The notes under the pieces are model-generated. The model worked only from the letters and a program-made list of their open reading frames with translations. It was not told where the DNA came from and searched no databases. From contig CAZVWF010000012.1 of NCBI GenBank assembly GCA_964630795.1, forward strand, positions 1 through 44,433: DNA of 44,433 nucleotides. Direction: 5' to 3'. The stretch is from SZUA-117 sp964630795. GTDB lineage: Bacteria; Pseudomonadota; Gammaproteobacteria; Steroidobacterales; Woeseiaceae. A program made the translations under genes and the position numbers. This document shows positions 25,696-34,095 of the stretch, in pieces (within the stretch, counting starts at the first letter, position 1; the number at the start of each line of letters is the position of its first letter).

Positions 25696-27429
25696 TTATT
25701 CGACGTTTGCGGGGTCATTACTGCGTTCCAGCAGGCTCACCAGGCTAAAGAAGCGACCGTTGCGGACGACGGCGACGATACGCAGCAGGTCGCGGGTGTC
25801 GGATAGCGGGTCGCCGGACACCAGTACGAGGTCGGCAAGTGCCCCTGGCGTAATGGTGCCTACCTGATTCTCGACGCCGAGCGCCCGGGCGGCATTTCTG
25901 CCAGCTGCATGCAGGGCCTGCTCGCCGTTCAGTCCTGCCGCCCGTAATGCCATGAGCTCGGCGTGCAGACCGGCACCGGGCGGCAGGCCGTTCGGCGCGC
26001 TGCCGGCGACGATAACGTTCGATTCGTCGGCAATATCTCGCATCGACGCGAATCGCCGATGTGGTGGCATCGCATGGCCAAAGGTTGTCGCCTGCCGGGA
26101 GGTCAGTAGAGCATCGAGGTTATCGAGTCCGCCATCGGCGAGCCCGGAGAGATTGGGCGAGCGGTCTGCGGAGTCGACCTGGATGACGCGGGGTCCGGGC
26201 GAGGTGTCACTGTTCCACGTGGCCGCGTCAAATCCGGCAGGTAGCGTGGAAGCGGCGATCGTCGTCACGCCATACGCCAGGATTATCGCACCGGATGACG
26301 GGTTTTCCGCAAAACTCGCATCTGCGTCTATCAAGCCCGGCAACACGGTCACATTGCCGAGATCGAGCATGGTGCCGTCCTGTCGCTCACGGCGATTCTC
26401 GACTGCCGCAATCTTGCCGCCCTCGATCACCACATCCATTTGCGAGCGATAGCCTTGCCAGATGCCGTCATAAAGGCGGGCGGAGCGAATGATCAGGCGT
26501 CCGTCAGGCGGGTTGGTGATTACTAATTCGCGCCGCCGAATTTCCCGCGGCAGCGGCGCAACCACGGGCTCGACAAAGGCGCGGAAATGAATCGGGCGGG
26601 AGCGACGATCCTCAAAGCCGCGGGACCGAATCTGCTGGTTCGCGGTGTAGACCATGCGCTGCCGGTCGGGCCACGAGACGGGTGCGTCAACGATCGACGG
26701 TTCACGCGAAATTTCACGAATCAGCAATGGCTCGGACAGGATGACCATCTCGAGGACCCTGCCCTCCGGCGTGTGCCGGAGATAGGTCATGAGGCTGCCG
26801 TCCGGGCGCCAGGCGGGCGAGGACAACGTTGATTCCGAATGCAAAAGGGCTGTGGCCGGATCGCCGTGCCTGCGCAACATCAGCGAGTAACCATCGGCAT
26901 CCCGATGGACCCAGGCGAGGTGTTCGCCGTCGCCGGACCAGGCAGGTTGTGTTTCGTCGCCGGCATCGTGGGTCAGCCGCCAGGACAGTCCGGTCGGCAG
27001 GTCGGTTTCCCACAAATCCAGACCGGTGTCGTCACCTGCGGAGGCAAATACAAATCGTTCGCCGTCGGGATGCCAGCTCGGGTCCTGGCTGTGTTCGATG
27101 CGTGTGCCTGCGCGTCGTGACGATGACGTCGCCAGGTCGTGAACCCTGATCTCGCTGCCGGTGTCGGAGTTGGCGACATACAAAAGGGATTGGCCATCGG
27201 GTGACCAGCGGGGGTGTCCAAGCGACTGTTCGCTGCTGGCGATGCGCCTAGCCTCGCCGCCCCCTGCCGGCAGGATCCAGATGTCGTCATTCAGGTCCAT
27301 CACGATCCTGCCGTCCGAAGACAGTACGTCGACTGAAATATCATTACCTGTTGTCAGGATCTCATTGGCGGCAATCGGCGTAGCCACACACAGGAGTAAC
27401 GTCGACAATACGCGCAGATCAACCTGCAC
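25696..27429 (-). CDS. Secreted TolB-like propeller fused to a degenerate amidohydrolase
   Basis: This protein of about 577 residues has a signal peptide (LRVLSTLLLCVATPIAA) and WD40/TolB-like propeller blades at about 30-300 (GHPRWSPDGQSLLYVAN, DPSWHPDGERFVFAS, QPAWSGDGEHLAWVH). An amidohydrolase-like domain follows at about 310-575. The domain keeps the N-terminal strand (ARLYDGIWQGYRSQMDVVIEGGKI) and the C-terminal GTITPGALADLVLVSGDPL. The metal-binding HxH after LPGLID is replaced by D370 and S372 (GLIDADASF), and the barrel is only about 200 residues long, so it is very likely not a metal-dependent hydrolase. I chose the GTG at 27429, because GGAGG lies six bases upstream inside the preceding gene; a TTG at 27435 abuts the GGAGG and is unlikely. 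It overlaps the CPXCG gene. Confidence 0.82.
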   Translation of the reverse strand: MQVDLRVLSTLLLCVATPIAANEILTTGNDISVDVLSSDGRIVMDLNDDIWILPAGGGEARRIASSEQSLGHPRWSPDGQSLLYVANSDTGSEIRVHDLATSSSRRAGTRIEHSQDPSWHPDGERFVFASAGDDTGLDLWETDLPTGLSWRLTHDAGDETQPAWSGDGEHLAWVHRDADGYSLMLRRHGDPATALLHSESTLSSPAWRPDGSLMTYLRHTPEGRVLEMVILSEPLLIREISREPSIVDAPVSWPDRQRMVYTANQQIRSRGFEDRRSRPIHFRAFVEPVVAPLPREIRRRELVITNPPDGRLIIRSARLYDGIWQGYRSQMDVVIEGGKIAAVENRRERQDGTMLDLGNVTVLPGLIDADASFAENPSSGAIILAYGVTTIAASTLPAGFDAATWNSDTSPGPRVIQVDSADRSPNLSGLADGGLDNLDALLTSRQATTFGHAMPPHRRFASMRDIADESNVIVAGSAPNGLPPGAGLHAELMALRAAGLNGEQALHAAGRNAARALGVENQVGTITPGALADLVLVSGDPLSDTRDLLRIVAVVRNGRFFSLVSLLERSNDPANVE

Positions 27430-27610
27430 AATCAACCTCCACGTTCACCGTGTCCTGGCCAGTGACGGTGTAGCTGAGCAGCATCGGGCGGCAACATACC
27501 TGGCAATCCTCAATGTAGGACTGCGATTCCACGGACAGGTCGATCAGCACCGCCAGGTTTTCCCCGCAAAACGGACAATCGATAGCTTCCTCGGCAACCG
27601 ATCGCTGCAT
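27419..27610 (-). CDS. CPXCG-motif cysteine-rich zinc-ribbon protein
   Basis: This 63-residue protein has CPFCG (residues 12-16) and CQVCCRPM (36-43), two Cys pairs that should bind one zinc ion, and ends in VNVEVDCAG. It matches the small CPXCG family, whose function is unknown and which is common in gammaproteobacteria. It starts three bases after pdxH ends, and its last codons contain the GGAGG ribosome site for the downstream propeller gene, so expression of the two is linked. Confidence 0.85.
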   Translation of the reverse strand: MQRSVAEEAIDCPFCGENLAVLIDLSVESQSYIEDCQVCCRPMLLSYTVTGQDTVNVEVDCAG

Positions 27611-27613
27611 GGT

Positions 27614-28312
27614 TCAGGGCTGTAACCGGATGCCGTGCCACGGCGTGGTCGTAAACGTGTGTTCCGAAGAACGAACAATCTCACGCGTCCATTGACCTCG
27701 ATCATGTATCCGGTCCTCACCTTCAATCCAGAGTTCGATGGTCTGAGCCCAGAAGCGCATACCGCCCCAGTTCGCAGGCCTTGCGATGGTTGGTACGTGA
27801 TCGTCCTGTAATCGGGTCGTGCCGTCGGCGAGAGCTAGCCCGAGCGATTCGCCGCGCTCCCTTATCTGGGCGACGAGTGCGTCTTTCGAGGCAATTGGTT
27901 GGCTTTGATCGCTTCCCCATGCGCCGAGCTGACTGCCCCAGTGCCGACTCGCGAAGTACGCATCGCTTTCCTCCGCTGGCGAGCGAATCACTTGTCCTTC
28001 CAGGCGTATCTGTTGCCCGATCGCGTCCCAGTGAAATAGTGCGGCTGACTGCGGATGTGCGGCCAGCTCCGCCGCCTTCCGGGATTCATAGTTGGTGTGA
28101 AAGACGAAGTAACCCGGATCGGGCACGAATTGCTTACACAATACAACGCGCGCCGATGGCTGGCCGTCGTCGCCCACGGATACGATCGTGACGGCATTCG
28201 GGTTTCGTTGCACTGCCGACGCCATCGCCTCCTTGAGCCAGGCGTCCGCCCAGTGCATGGGGTCATCAGGCAATTTTTCCGGGAGACGATTCAGTGTTTC
28301 GTCAGTAGTCAA
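27614..28312 (-). CDS. pdxH: Pyridoxamine 5'-phosphate oxidase
   Basis: PdxH oxidises pyridoxine or pyridoxamine 5'-phosphate to PLP using FMN. The 232-residue protein shows ARVVLCKQF, FVFHTNYESRKAAEL, ALFHWDAIGQQIRLEGQV, SDAYFASRHWGSQLGAWGSDQSQPI and a terminal WHGIRLQP in place of the usual RLxP end, all typical of the family. The start is a TTG at 28312 with GGAG six bases upstream; I see no ATG in a suitable place. PLP made by it is the cofactor of the ACC deaminase, though the genes are far apart. Confidence 0.93.
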   Translation of the reverse strand: MTTDETLNRLPEKLPDDPMHWADAWLKEAMASAVQRNPNAVTIVSVGDDGQPSARVVLCKQFVPDPGYFVFHTNYESRKAAELAAHPQSAALFHWDAIGQQIRLEGQVIRSPAEESDAYFASRHWGSQLGAWGSDQSQPIASKDALVAQIRERGESLGLALADGTTRLQDDHVPTIARPANWGGMRFWAQTIELWIEGEDRIHDRGQWTREIVRSSEHTFTTTPWHGIRLQP

Positions 28313-28369
28313 TTCGAACTCCGGTCTTCCAGCAAGTCTGCGTTTCCGGTGTGTCTTGGTCGCGGCGAG

Positions 28370-29902
28370 CTATCGCAGCATGACGATAGTACCGCCTTCC
28401 CGTCGCGGATCGGCTGCCGTCGTGAAACTTCCGTTGTCATTCAGCGCGGCGACGACACCGCCGAAATACATGCTCAGCTCATCGTAGCGCGTGACGTCCA
28501 TCGCGATGTCCGGCAGTTCGAGGCCGGGTTCAATAGCGATATTTCTAGACGCGCCGTCGATTTTAAGGTGTAGACGCGGAAGGGTAACTGCCTGGCCAAG
28601 ATCCAGGCCGAGTTGCAGAAAGTTAACCAGGAACTGGTGTAATGCCGTTGTAATGCGATCGGCGCCCGGGGAGCCCACCGCGAGTACCCTGTCCGTCGTT
28701 CGTGCGCAACCTGGCGCCATATTCGACGGCAGGCGCTTGCCGGCCGGACCTGCACCGAGGCCCTGGTGATTGAGCTCCAGCTCACCGAGACAATTATTGA
28801 GCCATAGCCCGGTCCCGGCAGGCATTTCACCGGCCCCGTAGCCGGACGACGCTGTAATCGCGCAGGCGAGGCCCTTGTCATCCACGGCCGATGTATGCAC
28901 GGTCGATCCGGAACTGTAGCGAGAGATCAGCTCGCCGGACCGGGCCAGCTCCAGCATCGCATAGGCAGGTTCGCCGACGTCTTCCGCTGTATCGAGCGTC
29001 TGCATGCGACACGTCATAACGGCTTCCTGGGCGTGGATCAGTCGCTCGAGATTCTCGTGCGTCCATCCATCGATTGGTTCCGTGCCGAAGCAGTGCAGCA
29101 TGGCAGCAAGGTTAACGCCACCGATCGCCGGCAGCGGATTGGTAGCGAAAGTCCAGCCGCCGACGTCAATGGATAGTGCATCGCGGACATCAGGTGTATA
29201 AGACGTAAGGTCGGCCATCGTCAGGCGACCTCCATGGTCCGTTACGTGCGCGACCAGCTTCCTTGCGATCTCGCCTTCGTAAAAAACACGGTCTCCTTCC
29301 TCGGCAATCGCGGTTAGCGATTCGGCAAGATGCGGGACGACGATGTCTGCACCAGCGTCCAGCAACTTGCCGTCATCATCGTGCAGTGCGCCATGCCCGT
29401 CAGCACTTCTCCCGTAAATGACGTCACCGGCGTAGCCCAGGTAATAGTGGCAAGCGGTCGGCAGTGGAAATCCGGCACGAACAGCCCGAATCGCGGGTTG
29501 CAGCAACTCGCACCACGGCAGGCGGCCGTAGCGCTTCGAGGCGAGGTACAGGGCTGCGAGTGTGCCGGGTGTGGCAACCGAGGACGCGCCGACGAGGGTT
29601 GTGACGCCGCCGCCATACTCGAGTGTTACGCTTTCTGCATGATCGGGTAAACCGTCGGGCGAGCCGATGCCAGGTACTGCGACGTTTCCGTCAATGGTGA
29701 TCGGCGATTCGTCGGGATGCCAGATCGTGACAAATGCGCCACCCGCGAGCGCGCAAACGCCCGGTTGCGAATTGATCGAACAGAAGGAGGCTGCGATGCC
29801 GCAATCGACAGCATTGCCGCCCAGCGCGGCGATCTCTTCGGCCGCGTCGGCAGCGAGTTGCGACGTCGTCGCGACACCAACCGCCTGTGCCTTGGTTGTC
29901 AT
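28370..29902 (-). CDS. Gamma-glutamyltransferase-family protein without signal peptide
   Basis: This 510-residue Ntn-hydrolase has a GGT-like large-subunit part (VGVATTSQLAADAAEEIAALGGNAVD, GAFVTIWHPDES, SSVATPGTLAAL) and the conserved processing and nucleophile threonine at T334 in GSTVHTSAVDDKG. The small-subunit motifs LWLNNCLGELEL, GKRLPSNMAP and GSPGADRITTALHQ follow. Most GGTs are periplasmic, but the N-terminus here starts directly with the enzyme fold and has no signal peptide, so it should be cytosolic unless the start is wrong. It could hydrolyse glutathione or another gamma-glutamyl compound, or act as a cephalosporin acylase-like amidase. It lies 30 bases after the glutathione-dependent dehydrogenase gene, which hints at a shared pathway. 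Confidence 0.82.
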   Translation of the reverse strand: MTTKAQAVGVATTSQLAADAAEEIAALGGNAVDCGIAASFCSINSQPGVCALAGGAFVTIWHPDESPITIDGNVAVPGIGSPDGLPDHAESVTLEYGGGVTTLVGASSVATPGTLAALYLASKRYGRLPWCELLQPAIRAVRAGFPLPTACHYYLGYAGDVIYGRSADGHGALHDDDGKLLDAGADIVVPHLAESLTAIAEEGDRVFYEGEIARKLVAHVTDHGGRLTMADLTSYTPDVRDALSIDVGGWTFATNPLPAIGGVNLAAMLHCFGTEPIDGWTHENLERLIHAQEAVMTCRMQTLDTAEDVGEPAYAMLELARSGELISRYSSGSTVHTSAVDDKGLACAITASSGYGAGEMPAGTGLWLNNCLGELELNHQGLGAGPAGKRLPSNMAPGCARTTDRVLAVGSPGADRITTALHQFLVNFLQLGLDLGQAVTLPRLHLKIDGASRNIAIEPGLELPDIAMDVTRYDELSMYFGGVVAALNDNGSFTTAADPRREGGTIVMLR

Positions 29903-29932
29903 GGCCGAATGGGGCGCTCACGCCCCCTGGAA

Positions 29933-31042
29933 TCAGAAGTGAATGACCGTGCGAATGCTCTTTCCCTCGTGCATCAGATCGAAGGCCTTGTTGATATCCT
30001 CGAGACCCATTGTGTGTGTGATGAACTCGTCGACCTTGATGCCGCCTTCCATGTATTGATCGACCATGACGGGCAGTTGTGACTTGCCTTTGCAGCCGCC
30101 AAATGCCGTGCCGCGCCAGACACGACCGGTGACAAGCTGAAATGGGCGCGTGGCAATCTCCTGGCCTGCGCCGGCGACGCCGACGATGACAGATTCGCCC
30201 CATCCCTTGTGACAACATTCGAGCGCGGCCCGCATCAGATCGACATTGCCCACGCATTCGAACGAATAATCGACGCCGCCACCGGTCATCTCAACGATGA
30301 CTTCCTGGATCGGCACACTGTAGTCTTTCGGATTGACCGTATCGGTGGCACCCATCTGGGTAGCCAGTTCAAACTTGTCTGGATTGATGTCGATAGCGAG
30401 AATCCGGCTCGCCCTGGCCATCGTCGCACCCTGAATGGCGCTAAGTCCGACGCCGCCGAGGCCGAACACGGCAACCGTCGCGCCCGGTTCGACCTTGGCC
30501 GTGTTAAGCACAGCGCCAATACCTGTCGTGATGCCGCAGCCCAGCAGGCAGACCTTTTCGAGGGGCGCCTTTTCGCTGACCTTGGCAACCGAAATTTCCG
30601 GCAGGACGGTGTACTCGCTGAATGTCGAGGTGCCCATGTAGTGAAAAACCGGCTTACCGTCCTTGGAAAAGCGGGACGTGCCGTCCGGCATCAGTCCCTG
30701 TCCCTGGGTAACCCGGATGGCCTGGCAAAGGTTGGTCTTGCCTGACGTACAGAAATTGCATTCGCCGCATTCCGGTGTGTAAAGCGGGATAACGTGGTCA
30801 CCGGCCTTGAGGCTGGTCACGCCCGCGCCGACTTCCTCGACGATGGCACCGCCCTCGTGTCCCAGCACGGCGGGAAAGATACCTTCCGGGTCTTCGCCGG
30901 ATAGCGTGAAGGCGTCGGTATGACAGACTCCGGTCGCGACATTTCGCAGCAATACCTCACCGTCCTTCGGACCATCGATATCGATTTCTTCGATTTCCAG
31001 GGGTTTGCCTGCCTCCCAGGCAACAGCGGCGCGCGTCTTCAT
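29933..31042 (-). CDS. frmA: S-(hydroxymethyl)glutathione dehydrogenase / class III alcohol dehydrogenase
   Basis: This 369-residue zinc enzyme oxidises the glutathione adduct of formaldehyde to S-formylglutathione with NAD+. Catalytic zinc ligands are C40 (ATGVCHTDAF), H62 (LGHEGG) and C169 (LLGCGITTG). Structural zinc is held by C92, C95, C98 and C106. The Rossmann motif is VFGLGGVGLSAIQG. Class III features include the ATRPFQLVTGRVWRGTAFGG segment and the C-terminal IRTVIHF. The ATG has GAGGAG upstream. The S-formylglutathione hydrolase partner (frmB) is not here; the next gene on this strand is the GGT-like one. GshB in the same window makes its cofactor. Confidence 0.95.
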   Translation of the reverse strand: MKTRAAVAWEAGKPLEIEEIDIDGPKDGEVLLRNVATGVCHTDAFTLSGEDPEGIFPAVLGHEGGAIVEEVGAGVTSLKAGDHVIPLYTPECGECNFCTSGKTNLCQAIRVTQGQGLMPDGTSRFSKDGKPVFHYMGTSTFSEYTVLPEISVAKVSEKAPLEKVCLLGCGITTGIGAVLNTAKVEPGATVAVFGLGGVGLSAIQGATMARASRILAIDINPDKFELATQMGATDTVNPKDYSVPIQEVIVEMTGGGVDYSFECVGNVDLMRAALECCHKGWGESVIVGVAGAGQEIATRPFQLVTGRVWRGTAFGGCKGKSQLPVMVDQYMEGGIKVDEFITHTMGLEDINKAFDLMHEGKSIRTVIHF

Positions 31043-31196
31043 AATGCGGGGCTCCTCGTCATCGCGGACTTATTATTGTGAAGGCATATTCTCACGAAAA
31101 ATCGGCGCGCGCCACGGGGCCCGGTTGCCGCGGAAACAATTGACTTGGCTTTCAATTCCGGACTGCGGTAAAACGTACGGTGCCCTTTGTTCCCCG

Positions 31197-32297
31197 ATGG
31201 ATATTCCCAAGATGAGTCTCGACGATCTGCGTAATCAATTGTCCACAATCGACCGGCAGATCATTGAATTGATCGCCGAGCGGCAAACGGTCGTCGGCGA
31301 GATCGGGTCTGCCAAAGAAGCCGCAGGCCGGGCGACGCGTGATTTCGAACGTGAAAAAGATGTGCTCGATATGGCGCGTGCGCATGCCGGTGACCTCGGT
31401 GTCGATCCCAATCTCGCTGAAGAAATTCTGACTTCCCTCATTCGGGCCTCACTGACGCACCAGGAACGCAGCCGGGTGATGGCCCAGGCAGCCGGCGACG
31501 GGCGCCGTGCGCTGATCATCGGTGGTGGCGGCAAGATGGGCGGCTGGTTTGTCGACTTTTTCAGTTCGCAGGGGTTTCTCACTGTTATCGCGGACACTGA
31601 TCTAACGCCGGGACCCGGCCGTTGTCTTGACTGGCGCCAGGCGGGTACGGACTACGATGTCATTGTGGTCGCGGCACCGATGGCCGTGTCCGGAGAAATT
31701 CTGTCGGAACTGGCTGAGCTGAAGCCTCAGGGGCTGGTGTTTGACATCGGCTCTCTCAAGTCACCGCTAAGGGCAGGACTTGCTGCACTCAAGGAAGCGG
31801 GCTGCAAAGTCGCGTCGATTCATCCCATGTTCGGTCCGGATACCGAATTGCTCTCAGGCCGCCACATGATTTTTATCGACGCGGGGTGTCCGCGGGCGAC
31901 GACCGAGGCCAAGGCGCTTTTCTCTGCGACCATGGTTGATGAACTGGATATGAGCCTCGACGATCACGATCGACTGATCGCTTACGTACTCGGTTTGTCG
32001 CACGCATTGAATATCGCATTCTTCACGGCATTGGCGGAAAGCGGTGAGGCTGCACCGAAGCTGGCGAAACTGTCGTCGACGACATTCGATGCGCAGTTGC
32101 TCGTCTCGGGTGCGGTGGCGCATGACAATCCACGCATGTATTTCGAAATTCAGAACTTGAATGACTTTGGCATGGATCCGCTGGAGGCGTTGTGTGACTC
32201 CGCCGCACGCATTCGCGACGTCGTCGCAAGTGGCGACGAAGCAGGGTTCGTCGACCTGATGCAAAAAGGGCGCGAGTACCTTGCGAACAGGAACTGA
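31197..32297 (+). CDS. tyrA: T-protein: chorismate mutase / prephenate dehydrogenase
   Basis: This bifunctional enzyme of about 366 residues has an N-terminal AroQ chorismate mutase (about 1-90: LRNQLSTIDRQIIELIAERQ, VGEIGSAK) and a C-terminal prephenate dehydrogenase with the nucleotide motif IIGGGGKMGGWFVDFF, VVAAPM, GSLKSPLR, the active-site SIHPMFGPD and LSHALNIAFF. It makes 4-hydroxyphenylpyruvate for tyrosine. A longer frame reaches back to 31005 into the frmA region, but homology starts here. I use the ATG at 31197; an in-frame ATG at 31212 is equally possible. The gene is divergent from frmA. Confidence 0.93.
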   Translation: MDIPKMSLDDLRNQLSTIDRQIIELIAERQTVVGEIGSAKEAAGRATRDFEREKDVLDMARAHAGDLGVDPNLAEEILTSLIRASLTHQERSRVMAQAAGDGRRALIIGGGGKMGGWFVDFFSSQGFLTVIADTDLTPGPGRCLDWRQAGTDYDVIVVAAPMAVSGEILSELAELKPQGLVFDIGSLKSPLRAGLAALKEAGCKVASIHPMFGPDTELLSGRHMIFIDAGCPRATTEAKALFSATMVDELDMSLDDHDRLIAYVLGLSHALNIAFFTALAESGEAAPKLAKLSSTTFDAQLLVSGAVAHDNPRMYFEIQNLNDFGMDPLEALCDSAARIRDVVASGDEAGFVDLMQKGREYLANRN

Positions 32298-32369
32298 TGC
32301 AAATGCTGTCTTTGAATTGCGTCCGGCGTAATGGATGCCTGGCCGCAAGGCGACTGGCGGGTTCGTGAC

Positions 32370-33356
32370 TCAACTATCGCGAACGCGATAGCGGCTCATC
32401 AGGATAAGGAATAACGGCACGCCGAGCGTGGCAGTCAAGGCGCCGACGGGCAACTGCCGTGGAGCCAGGACAGTCCGGGCGAGCGTATCGGCGACGACCA
32501 GCAACACGCCGCCCGCGAGCGCCGATGCCGGAAGCACGATGCGGTGGTCGCTGCCTGCGACAATGCGCATGAGATGCGGCACAACCAGGCCGATAAAACC
32601 GATCACACCCACAGTCGTGACCGATATGGCGGTGGCGAGCGCAGTGACGCAAAAGACGAGGAGGCGAAAACCGGACACGGGCAGACCGACGATCGCCGCC
32701 TGGAGATCTCCGCGAGCGAGCACGTTCAGGTGTCGTGCGAACAACAACCCACCGAGCGTAATCGCGCCGAGCAACCACAGGCTTTGCGCGGGCGCATACG
32801 CATAATTCAGATCGCCCATCAGCCAGAACAGCATGCCGCGCAAGTTTTGGTCGGGGCTCAGTGCGAGTAACAACGTAGTCGCCGCACTGAAGCCGGCGGC
32901 GAGCACCACGCCGGTCAGCAACAGGCGGGTAGGCGTCCACGATCCGCTGCCTTGCGCAATCGAAAACACGAGCAAGGTGGCGGCCATAGCGCCACCGAAA
33001 GCGGCAAAGTCGACGGTCGCCGCGCCAAGGCCCAACATCATCGCCAGCAAAGCGGCAACGGCCGCACCACCCGAACTCCCGAGGATGTAGGGTTCCGCCA
33101 GCGGATTGCGCAATAACACCTGCATCAGTACGCCGGAAACCGCGAGGAGGCCGCCGACGCCAAATGCCGTCAGGGCGCGCGGCAGGCGTAATTCAATGAC
33201 GAGTCGCCGGATGTTGTCCGGTGCAACGCCTGTCAGCGAGTTCCAGACTTGTGCCGCGCTTATATCAGCGCTGCCGGAAGACAATGCCGCAATACCGGCG
33301 AGCGCCCATAGAAGGGCGAGACCGGGAAATAACAAATGTGGACGGACCAGGCGCAA
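32370..33356 (-). CDS. btuC: ABC transporter permease, probable cobalamin importer BtuC
   Basis: This FecCD-family permease of about 328 residues has around ten membrane helices. Family motifs include RLPRALTAFGVGGLLAVSGVLMQ, NPLAEPYILGSSGGA, LLLTGVVLAAGFSA, FWLMGDLNYA, GVIGFIGLVVPHLMRIVAGSDHR and a final LGVPLFLILM. The open frame extends far upstream to 33689, but the added part is not membrane-like and runs into rppH on the other strand. A TTG at 33356 preceded by GGAG at six bases gives the usual BtuC length, so I choose it. BtuD and BtuF are 7 kb and 11 kb away. Iron-siderophore permease is the main alternative. Confidence 0.84.
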   Translation of the reverse strand: MRLVRPHLLFPGLALLWALAGIAALSSGSADISAAQVWNSLTGVAPDNIRRLVIELRLPRALTAFGVGGLLAVSGVLMQVLLRNPLAEPYILGSSGGAAVAALLAMMLGLGAATVDFAAFGGAMAATLLVFSIAQGSGSWTPTRLLLTGVVLAAGFSAATTLLLALSPDQNLRGMLFWLMGDLNYAYAPAQSLWLLGAITLGGLLFARHLNVLARGDLQAAIVGLPVSGFRLLVFCVTALATAISVTTVGVIGFIGLVVPHLMRIVAGSDHRIVLPASALAGGVLLVVADTLARTVLAPRQLPVGALTATLGVPLFLILMSRYRVRDS

Positions 33357-33477
33357 ACGGTGCTCCGGGGGATTGACGCTATTTAGGATACGGTTGTGGA
33401 TTGTAATGGATTCGCACGAGCTTCTGGACAGACTCTGACAATCGTGCAAAATCGGGGCAGAGGTTTTAGCGAGTCCC

Positions 33478-34095
33478 GTGAATAACGACCATATCGACTC
33501 CGATGGCTTCCGGGCGAACGTCGGCATTATCCTGTCCAATGATGACGGGAGGCTTTTGCTGGCCGGCCGGGTCGGCAGCAAGGGCTGGCAGTTCCCGCAG
33601 GGCGGCATGCTACGTGACGAGTTTCCCGAACAGGCTATGTACCGCGAACTGTACGAAGAGGTGGGCCTGACCCCTGGGGACGTGGCCATACTCGGCGAGA
33701 CGGAAGATTGGCTGCGCTACCGGCTGCCTGATCGCTTCATTCGCCACGGCACCAAGCCACTATGTATCGGGCAAAAACAACGATGGTTCCTGCTCCGCCT
33801 GACCGGAACCGACGACTGCGTCAATTTTGACCAGTCTGATACGCCCGAATTCGACCGCTGGCGTTGGGTCGAATTCTGGCACCCGATCAAGGAAGTCATC
33901 TATTTCAAACGACGCGTCTACGCGCAGGCGCTCCACGAACTCGGCCCGCACCTCTACCCGGACGGCTTGCCGCCGCAGCCACGCTGGTGGCCCAAGCACT
34001 GGCAGACGATGTTTGAAAAAGATCTGCGCCGCGTCGCCGGGGTCCAGTCAAAAAGGTTTGATGATTGCGAGGCAGATCACGCCGAGCAGGAATAG
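33478..34095 (+). CDS. rppH: RNA pyrophosphohydrolase
   Basis: RppH removes pyrophosphate from mRNA 5' ends, which triggers RNase E decay. The 205-residue Nudix protein has IDSDGFRANVGIIL at the N-terminus and the Nudix box at 42-64 (G-x5-E48-x7-R56-E57-L-x-E60-E61-x-G-L), then a helical RppH tail with FDRWRWVEFWHPIKEVIYFKR. The start is a GTG at 33478. The C-terminal 30 or so residues go beyond the usual E. coli end. The 3' end overlaps the convergent hemJ gene by 48 bases. Confidence 0.95.
   Translation: MNNDHIDSDGFRANVGIILSNDDGRLLLAGRVGSKGWQFPQGGMLRDEFPEQAMYRELYEEVGLTPGDVAILGETEDWLRYRLPDRFIRHGTKPLCIGQKQRWFLLRLTGTDDCVNFDQSDTPEFDRWRWVEFWHPIKEVIYFKRRVYAQALHELGPHLYPDGLPPQPRWWPKHWQTMFEKDLRRVAGVQSKRFDDCEADHAEQE

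Noticed and set aside
32370..33689. BtuC starting at 33689
   Set aside because: The first 110 residues would be antisense to rppH and are not membrane-like; TTG at 33356 has a good ribosome site and the normal length.
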